From an uncultured Alphaproteobacteria bacterium (GTDB lineage Bacteria > Pseudomonadota > Alphaproteobacteria > HIMB59), in assembly GCA_902601865.1 (NCBI GenBank), contig CACKOX010000001.1, forward strand, positions 1-64,000: DNA of 64,000 nt, written 5' to 3'. The position numbers and the translations under genes were made by a program. How positions within the stretch are numbered: position 1 is the first letter of the stretch; every line of letters starts with the position of its first letter. A model generated the notes under the pieces. That model was given only the letters and a program-made list of their open reading frames with translations, made no database searches and was not told the origin of the DNA. Positions 58,471 to 64,000 of the stretch are shown one piece after another.

Positions 58471-59237
58471 TTTTTTGAAAATTTTTTCTCAGTAATTTTA
58501 AAATAAAATTTATAGGGTAATAGTTTACCAAATTTCATTAGAGAATTAAAAGGAAAAGGAAATGTAATCTCGAAGCCTTTTTTATATATTTTATTAAAAA
58601 TTATCTCAGCTGCCTTATTGGGGGACATTAAATAAGGCATTTTGAATGTATTTACTTTTGTGGCAGGAGTCTTTACAAATCCTGGGCATATTAATTTTAC
58701 ATTTAATCCATTATAAATTTCAGATTTCATAGACTCTGCTAAATTTATTAATGCCGCCTTTGAGGGTCCATATAAAATAGACTTTGGAAGACCTTTATAT
58801 CCTGCAGTTGATGACATTAATGCTATAGTATTTTTTGAGTCGAGTTTAAAATTCTTTCTTATCAATTCTAAAGATAAATAAACACTAAGAACATTAGTAT
58901 TAAAAGTTAGTTTGGCATTTTCAAAATTAAAATCATTAAAACTGTCAGGTACATAAATTCCTGCATTTAAGATAAATGTGTTTATGTTCCTATTTTTCTT
59001 AAATACCTCTTCAATTACTGATTTACTCGAGTCAAAATCTGCTAAATCTGTTTTTATAAACTCAAATTTAGTATTATTTAATGTTGTGGGAGGTATCTTC
59101 GTATTATCCCTAGCTAAGCCTATAACACTCCAGCCCTGTTTAAGATATTCCTCACAAAGCGCATAGCCAATCCCACTGCTTGCGCCGGTTATAAAAACTT
59201 TGCTATCTTGTGTATTCGCTGATGAATTTTTTTGCAT
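58467..59237 (-). CDS. Short-chain dehydrogenase/reductase
   Basis: 256 residues with NAD(P) loop TGASSGIGYAL, NAGIY and the catalytic Ser...YGPSK tetrad (LMSSTAG...YGPSKAAL). The substrate is unknown. The N terminus overlaps the end of the photolyase-related gene by 35 bases on the same strand, and it overlaps purE by 4, so it lies inside a coupled run. Ends with a basic tail. Confidence 0.85.
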   Translation of the reverse strand: MQKNSSANTQDSKVFITGASSGIGYALCEEYLKQGWSVIGLARDNTKIPPTTLNNTKFEFIKTDLADFDSSKSVIEEVFKKNRNINTFILNAGIYVPDSFNDFNFENAKLTFNTNVLSVYLSLELIRKNFKLDSKNTIALMSSTAGYKGLPKSILYGPSKAALINLAESMKSEIYNGLNVKLICPGFVKTPATKVNTFKMPYLMSPNKAAEIIFNKIYKKGFEITFPFPFNSLMKFGKLLPYKFYFKITEKKFSKK

Positions 59238-60690
59238 TAGAAATATGAGTACTAATTTTAGATTTGTCCATTTTATTTACAGTATAGTACATCATAGAGA
59301 GCCTCTGGTTAGTCTTAAAATAATTTTTATTTTTATATATAAAATTCCAGTATAAACCATCCAGTGTTTGAGTCCAATCACCTCGACTATAATTACTCAT
59401 TTTCAATAAGTAATTCGATCCACATAAATAAGGTTTTGTTGCAAATATTCCTCCATCACTAAACATTCCCATTCCATAAACATTTGGTGTCATCACCCAA
59501 TCTGAGGAGTCGATAAATGTCTCCATAAACCATTTATAGACCTCTGAAGGTTTAAGACCTGATAAGTTCATTATATTACTAATTACCATTAGTCTTGGAA
59601 TATGATGAACGTATCCACTTTTATTTAAATTAGATATCATGTCATTTAAAATTGGAATATTAGTTGTCCCTTCATACCAATGCTTTGTTAATTTTCTAGT
59701 ATTTCCAAAAAAATTGCCTTTACTAAAATCTTTATAATAATAGATATTTAGGTACCTCATGAATTCTCTCCACCCAAAGATTTGTCTTATAAATCCTTCA
59801 TAATTGTTGATACCAACTTTACTATAGGAAATTAAATTTAATCGATCTAATACGTCTTTTGGAGTTAATAAACCCATGTTTAATGGAGCGCTAATTAAAC
59901 TATGGTTTATATAAGGATCATTAATTCTTATAAAATCTTCATAATGGCCAAAATTTTCTAGTTTCTCATTAATGAAATTATCAAGAACTTTAGATGAGTC
60001 TTTAAAATTCATAGGAAATATTATTTTTTTTTCTAAAATTCCAAAATGGTTTGCAAAAAACTTATTAATTAATTTCTTAATATCTTCGTAATGTTTCGAC
60101 TCAAACATATAAGATTTAGGACTCTCATATTCTTTTGGGACTCTTTTTCTATTATCTTCATCAAAACTCCATTTATCTCCAATAGGCCTGTTGTCTTTAA
60201 CAAATATTTCAAAAGTTTTTCTAACATTGCTGTAAAAATTAGCTAACTGAGGTTTTTTGGTCGTAACCATGCCCCGATAGTCAGACCTACTTACAAGAAA
60301 CATAGGTGATTTATGAAAGGTTAATTTAATTTTGTTATTTTTACAAAATTGTTCAAATTTTTTTCTAAATTCTAAGTCCTCTATCTCAAAAATATTAATT
60401 TTAAAAATATTTTTAGATACCAAGAAGCTTTTTAAGCCTTCAAAATAGTCCTTAAAATTAGAAATATTTTTGTCAAGTGAGATATAATTTACTTTGAAAT
60501 TATTTTTTTTTAAATAGTCCCTATATTCTCTCATAGAGGCTAGAAAATAATAAATTTTTTGTTTGTGATGCTTAAAATAGCTACAAAGACCAAGATCCTC
60601 TTGAATAAAAAATTCACATGAATTTTTAAAATCTTTTAAATTCTTTTTTTCAAACAGCTGATTTCCAAGAACTACAAAGCACTCTTTCAT
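59203..60690 (-). CDS. Photolyase/cryptochrome-related protein lacking the Fe-S cysteines
   Basis: 495 residues of the deoxyribodipyrimidine photolyase-related group (COG3046, FeS-BCP/PhrB type). N-terminal antenna domain VVLGNQLFEKKNL, and C-terminal FAD domain with GWREFMR, GYVHHIPRLMV, NVYGMGMFSDGGIFATKPY and LYWNFI. In this group four Cys bind a 4Fe-4S cluster, two of them in MSNYCxxC. Here the text reads MSNYSRGDW (about residues 430-438), and the other positions also lack Cys. DNA repair or light sensing are both possible. Flanked by two SDR genes on the same strand. Confidence 0.87.
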   Translation of the reverse strand: MKECFVVLGNQLFEKKNLKDFKNSCEFFIQEDLGLCSYFKHHKQKIYYFLASMREYRDYLKKNNFKVNYISLDKNISNFKDYFEGLKSFLVSKNIFKINIFEIEDLEFRKKFEQFCKNNKIKLTFHKSPMFLVSRSDYRGMVTTKKPQLANFYSNVRKTFEIFVKDNRPIGDKWSFDEDNRKRVPKEYESPKSYMFESKHYEDIKKLINKFFANHFGILEKKIIFPMNFKDSSKVLDNFINEKLENFGHYEDFIRINDPYINHSLISAPLNMGLLTPKDVLDRLNLISYSKVGINNYEGFIRQIFGWREFMRYLNIYYYKDFSKGNFFGNTRKLTKHWYEGTTNIPILNDMISNLNKSGYVHHIPRLMVISNIMNLSGLKPSEVYKWFMETFIDSSDWVMTPNVYGMGMFSDGGIFATKPYLCGSNYLLKMSNYSRGDWTQTLDGLYWNFIYKNKNYFKTNQRLSMMYYTVNKMDKSKISTHISNAKKFISEYTR

Positions 60691-60700
60691 TCAGGTTTAA

Positions 60701-61402
60701 TTATCTTGTAATTAGGGTAGATCTACCACCATCAACTTGAAAATTTTGACCTGTTATCCATGATGATTTTTCAGATATTAGGAAAGAAGCTAAGTTTCCT
60801 ATATCATCTCCCGTACCAAGTCTTGACATTGGATGAAGTTTGCCTATTCCCTCAGCAACTTTTTCATTTGATACCATAAAATTTGACATTTTAGATACAG
60901 ATAGACTAGGAGATATTGTATTAAATCTTATCTTAGGTGCATAATCAGCAGCTAAAGAATTTGACAAACCTATCAAGGCACTTTTAGCTGAAGCTATTGC
61001 AGTATGGTTTTTAAATCCCCTTACAGCAGCAATTGAAGAAAAAAACACGACAGAGGATGACTCAGACATTTTACCTATACTGTGGTTTAAAAAATGTACG
61101 ATATTATAAAAGTTTTCATCCATAATTTTTTTAAAATCATCTAAACTTGTACTAGAAAAAGGTTTAAGGTTTATAGAACCAATTGCAAAAACAATGCCAG
61201 AGATTTGGTAATCAATATTTTTAATAAAATTTTCTGTCTCAGAAAAATCGTTTATATCCAATATATTTTTTTCAAAACTACCTTCAACGTCACCATCAAA
61301 AGCGCTTCTTGATAGAAGGACTAATTCATTATTATCTTTTAGATTTGCAATACAAGATTTACCTACAGAACCGTTAGCTCCTATAATTAGAATTTTATTC
61401 AT
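60701..61402 (-). CDS. Short-chain dehydrogenase/reductase
   Basis: 233 residues: IIGANGSVGKSC is a GxxGxxG loop. FFSSIAAVRGF and the H-x-x-x-x-S-A-K catalytic segment lack the usual Tyr (NHTAIASAKSALIG in place of YxxxK), so catalysis may be impaired or altered. The C terminus SSWITGQNFQVDGGRSTL is classical SDR. Starts upstream of the photolyase-related gene with 10 bases between, suggesting one operon. Confidence 0.82.
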   Translation of the reverse strand: MNKILIIGANGSVGKSCIANLKDNNELVLLSRSAFDGDVEGSFEKNILDINDFSETENFIKNIDYQISGIVFAIGSINLKPFSSTSLDDFKKIMDENFYNIVHFLNHSIGKMSESSSVVFFSSIAAVRGFKNHTAIASAKSALIGLSNSLAADYAPKIRFNTISPSLSVSKMSNFMVSNEKVAEGIGKLHPMSRLGTGDDIGNLASFLISEKSSWITGQNFQVDGGRSTLITR

Positions 61403-61435
61403 AGCTTTTTATACCAAATCAGACTCTAATTAGAT

Positions 61436-62455
61436 TTAATTCTTAATGATTTTTAAACTATAACATGTCGTAAAAACAAATAGTAAAGTCCCAATTATTT
61501 GATGAATAGAGCCTAAAGAAACTTGAACATTACTTAAAACAACAAAAACTCCTATAAATAGCTGAATGAAAACTAAAGAAATTATTAATAGAAGATGTAA
61601 TTTTTGATATTTATTACTAATTTCTTTAAGGTGCCTTAAACCCAAATAAAGTATTGTAATGAACGATAAGTAAGCTAAAGCTCTATGAAAAAAATGTATA
61701 AAGACACTATTGTCAAAAAAACCAAATAATCGATCATCCAAGAAAAGCAAATTTTCAGGTATATAACTATCTCCCATTTTAGGCCAGGTGTTAAATGATT
61801 TACCTGCATCTAGACCTGCCATAAATGCCCCATAAATTACTGTGAAAAAAATTATTAAATTAAAAAAAATAAAAATTGATTTATGGGAACTAAACTTACT
61901 TTCGTAACTACCAATGTTAAGTCTTTTAATAAACAAAAAAGCAATAAAGGAGAGAATTATTTGGGCGATGATCAAATGAACTGCCAGTCTAATATGACTT
62001 ACATAGGGGTTCATATCTAAACCACTTTTTACCATCCACCAACCTATTAAACCTTGAGAGCCTCCAAGAAAAAGAAGAAACAAATATGATAGCAACTCTT
62101 CTTTAGAGAAGTATTTCTTCAAAGCGAAGACAACAAAAGGAACTATAAAAATAATACCTATAATTCTTCCAAGAACTCTATGCCCATATTCCCACCAAAA
62201 GATATATTTAAATTCTGATAGTGTCATATTTACGTTTTTAATTTGATATTCTGGATATTGTTTGTAGTCGTCAAAAACTTTTAACCAATCTCCATCAGAC
62301 AGCGGAGGTATTGTTCCCACAAATAATTTCCAATCGACCATGGACAACCCTGATTCTGTAAGTCTTGTAAGCCCTCCCACAATAATCATTAATAAGATTA
62401 TTGTCATAAGGCTTACCAACCATATCTTGATTTGAAAACTCTCAGTTTTATACAT
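61436..62455 (-). CDS. ctaA: Heme A synthase CtaA/Cox15
   Basis: Inner-membrane enzyme turning heme O to heme A for cytochrome c oxidase. 339 residues, about eight TM helices in two homologous four-helix halves. GLTRLTESGLSMVDWKLFVGTIPP and WWEYGHRVLGRIIG are conserved. His in EYGHR and in FFHRALAY and IHQIIG bind heme. Alphaproteobacterial type. It implies an aa3-type oxidase elsewhere in the genome. Confidence 0.94.
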   Translation of the reverse strand: MYKTESFQIKIWLVSLMTIILLMIIVGGLTRLTESGLSMVDWKLFVGTIPPLSDGDWLKVFDDYKQYPEYQIKNVNMTLSEFKYIFWWEYGHRVLGRIIGIIFIVPFVVFALKKYFSKEELLSYLFLLFLGGSQGLIGWWMVKSGLDMNPYVSHIRLAVHLIIAQIILSFIAFLFIKRLNIGSYESKFSSHKSIFIFFNLIIFFTVIYGAFMAGLDAGKSFNTWPKMGDSYIPENLLFLDDRLFGFFDNSVFIHFFHRALAYLSFITILYLGLRHLKEISNKYQKLHLLLIISLVFIQLFIGVFVVLSNVQVSLGSIHQIIGTLLFVFTTCYSLKIIKN

Positions 62456-62562
62456 CTAATCTAAACTTATAATTTTTTAGAATATATTTAGTATATTAAT
62501 TTTAGTCGCATTCAGCCTATCGAACTGATAGACCTAATAGTCTAAAATACTGTAAATTTCAA

Positions 62563-62880
62563 ATGTCATACCATATCAACGTTATAGATCATGATGGTTC
62601 TCCTCATAAAATTGAGGCAACAATTGGATTTTCAATTATGGAAATTATCAGAGATGCTGGTTTAGATATCGAAGCAATATGTGGTGGTTGTTGTGCATGT
62701 GCCACTTGTCATTGTTATGTTGAGGATAAATGGTTAGAAAAGATATCAAAAGCTGATGATGACGAAGAATCTATGCTTGACCAGGCAATGGATATTAAAA
62801 AAAATTCGAGACTTTCATGTCAAATCCCATTTACAGAAGAGCTCAATGGTATTACTTTAACTTTAGCACCTAAATTTTGA
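62563..62880 (+). CDS. Adrenodoxin-type 2Fe-2S ferredoxin
   Basis: 105 residues. ICGGCCACATCHCYV supplies the C-x5-C-x2-C ligands and SRLSCQIP the fourth Cys. GFSIMEIIRDAGLDIEA is the usual lead-in. Likely electron donor in Fe-S assembly or hydroxylation reactions. Stop codon shares bases with the lysK TTG start. A short CTATC/GATAG inverted repeat sits at 62518-62532 upstream. Confidence 0.93.
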   Translation: MSYHINVIDHDGSPHKIEATIGFSIMEIIRDAGLDIEAICGGCCACATCHCYVEDKWLEKISKADDDEESMLDQAMDIKKNSRLSCQIPFTEELNGITLTLAPKF

Positions 62881-64000
62881 CTAATTATAACTCATATAAA
62901 TCTTGGCCTTTTAATGAAGCTAAAAAAATTGTTAAAAGATTTGGTGAAAATAATACCAAAGATAAAATTATTTTTGAAACTGGCTATGGTCCATCAGGTT
63001 TACCACACATAGGCACCTTTGGAGAAGTTTTGAGGACTAATATGGTTCGGTTTTGCTATGAAAAACTAACTGGTAAACAAACTGATCTTATAGCTTTTTC
63101 TGATGACATGGACGGTTTTAGAAAAGTTCCTGATAATATTCCAAATAAAGAGAAATTATCTAAGTATCTAGATTATCCTTTAACATCTGTGCCAGATCCT
63201 TTTGATGAGTTTAATAGTTTTGGTGAGCACAATAATTCCAAGCTTAAAGAATTTCTGAATAGATTTAATTTGCCCTTTACATTTCAAAGCTCAACCGATG
63301 CATACAAATCAGGTTTATTTAATGACACAATAAAAAAAATTATAAAAAATTATGATGAAATAAAAAATGTTGTACTCCCAACTCTTGGTGAAGAAAGAAG
63401 AAAATCTTATAGCCCATTTTTTCCTATCAATGAAAAAACTGGAAAAATTTTGCAAGTTCCTATTGAAGAAGTAAATTATGATGATTTTACTGTTTCTTAC
63501 TACGAGGATGGGGAATTAAAATCTAAATCAGTTCTCGATGGAAATTGCAAACTTCAGTGGAAAGTTGATTGGGCCATGAGATGGGCTGCTTTTGGTGTGG
63601 ACTATGAAATGTGCGGAAAAGATTTAACAGATAGCTATAGCTTATCCTCAAAGATATGCAGGATTATCGGCTCAAAACCTCCAGAAAATTTAATTTATGA
63701 GTTATTTCTTGATGAAAATGCTGAAAAAATTAGTAAATCAAAAGGCAATGGAATAAGTATCGACGACTGGCTAAAATACTCCATCGAAGAGAGCCTGTCT
63801 ATGTATATGTATCAAAGACCCACTACAGCTAAGAAACTTTTCTTTGATGTTATTCCTAAAAATACTGACGAATATTTATCCCATGTTAACAAGTTTAACA
63901 GTGAGGACCAAAATGCAGATAATCCTGCATGGCATATTCATAAATCAGTCAATCCCCTTTATAGTTCAAAAATAAATTACAGTTTAATTTTAAATGTCAT
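62877..64000 (+). CDS. lysK: Lysyl-tRNA synthetase, class I (partial, runs off the window)
   Basis: About 374 residues are visible from a TTG start overlapping the ferredoxin stop; no ATG lies before the HIGH motif. The class I signatures are PSGLPHIGTFGEVLR (HIGH) and KISKSKGNG (KMSKS). WKVDWAMRWAAFGVDYEMCGKDL is typical of archaeal-type LysRS shared with alphaproteobacteria. Attaches lysine to tRNA-Lys. The C terminus lies beyond 64000. Confidence 0.94.
   Translation, partial: MTNYNSYKSWPFNEAKKIVKRFGENNTKDKIIFETGYGPSGLPHIGTFGEVLRTNMVRFCYEKLTGKQTDLIAFSDDMDGFRKVPDNIPNKEKLSKYLDYPLTSVPDPFDEFNSFGEHNNSKLKEFLNRFNLPFTFQSSTDAYKSGLFNDTIKKIIKNYDEIKNVVLPTLGEERRKSYSPFFPINEKTGKILQVPIEEVNYDDFTVSYYEDGELKSKSVLDGNCKLQWKVDWAMRWAAFGVDYEMCGKDLTDSYSLSSKICRIIGSKPPENLIYELFLDENAEKISKSKGNGISIDDWLKYSIEESLSMYMYQRPTTAKKLFFDVIPKNTDEYLSHVNKFNSEDQNADNPAWHIHKSVNPLYSSKINYSLILNV

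Noticed and set aside
62518-62532. CTATC/GATAG hairpin upstream of the ferredoxin gene
   Set aside because: Five base pairs only. Too short to call as an operator or terminator without comparative support.

Overview
The window is a stretch of AT-rich, tightly packed bacterial chromosome, most likely from a streamlined marine alphaproteobacterium of SAR11-like or AEGEAN-169-like type. The lineage call is inference. It rests on a permuted two-piece tmRNA gene, a class I (archaeal-type) lysyl-tRNA synthetase, and alphaproteobacterial gene orders (mrp/hflK/hflC/degP/miaA/ilvBNC, and leuA next to mreBCD-mrdA-rodA). Many genes overlap or have spacers of only a few bases, and TTG/GTG starts are common.

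Region by region. 1-2.5 kb: an aldehyde dehydrogenase and a D-2-hydroxyacid dehydrogenase, then tRNA-Thr(GGT). 2.6-13.3 kb is an accessory-looking stretch. It holds secreted and small membrane proteins, a SulP permease, a 26-residue Cys-rich microprotein, an Anbu proteasome-like peptidase divergent from its usual circularly permuted ATP-grasp partner, a fasciclin/CRTAC-like pair and a Cys-rich exported protein. 13.2-20.7 kb: clpB, then murA-hisG-hisD-infA-rng and tRNA-Phe(GAA). 20.8-24.1 kb: a three-gene operon of B12-binding radical SAM protein plus split transketolase. 24.4-26.6 kb: small genes, including a MazG-like protein, an NTF2-like protein and two small exported proteins.

26.6-32.3 kb is a type I restriction-modification island. 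It carries an HsdM fused to half an HsdS, and an HsdR. The island abuts the 3' end of the coding piece of the two-piece tmRNA gene (ssrA, minus strand, about 32.27-32.52 kb). Copies of the tmRNA 3' end recur at about 26.62 and 26.20 kb. A perfect 23-base direct repeat sits just inside both island ends, and there is no integrase gene between them. This is the most element-like structure in the window.

32.5-54.4 kb is core housekeeping: thyX, mrp, hflKC, degP, miaA, branched-chain amino acid synthesis (ilvB, ilvN, ilvC, leuA), the rod-shape and peptidoglycan elongation cluster (mreBCD, mrdA, rodA), apt, panB, a polyprenyl synthase, an SppA-like peptidase and an alpha2-type glycyl-tRNA synthetase. 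54.4-64 kb carries ygfZ, a GT9 glycosyltransferase, pyrC, purKE, two SDRs around a photolyase-related protein that has lost its Fe-S cysteines, ctaA, a 2Fe-2S ferredoxin and the start of lysK.

The observations I rate highest are the ssrA-associated RM island with its att-like repeats, the HsdM-half-HsdS fusion, the reduced Anbu locus, the Cys-rich microprotein, the Fe-S-less photolyase-related protein, and the Mrp homologue without its CxxC motif.
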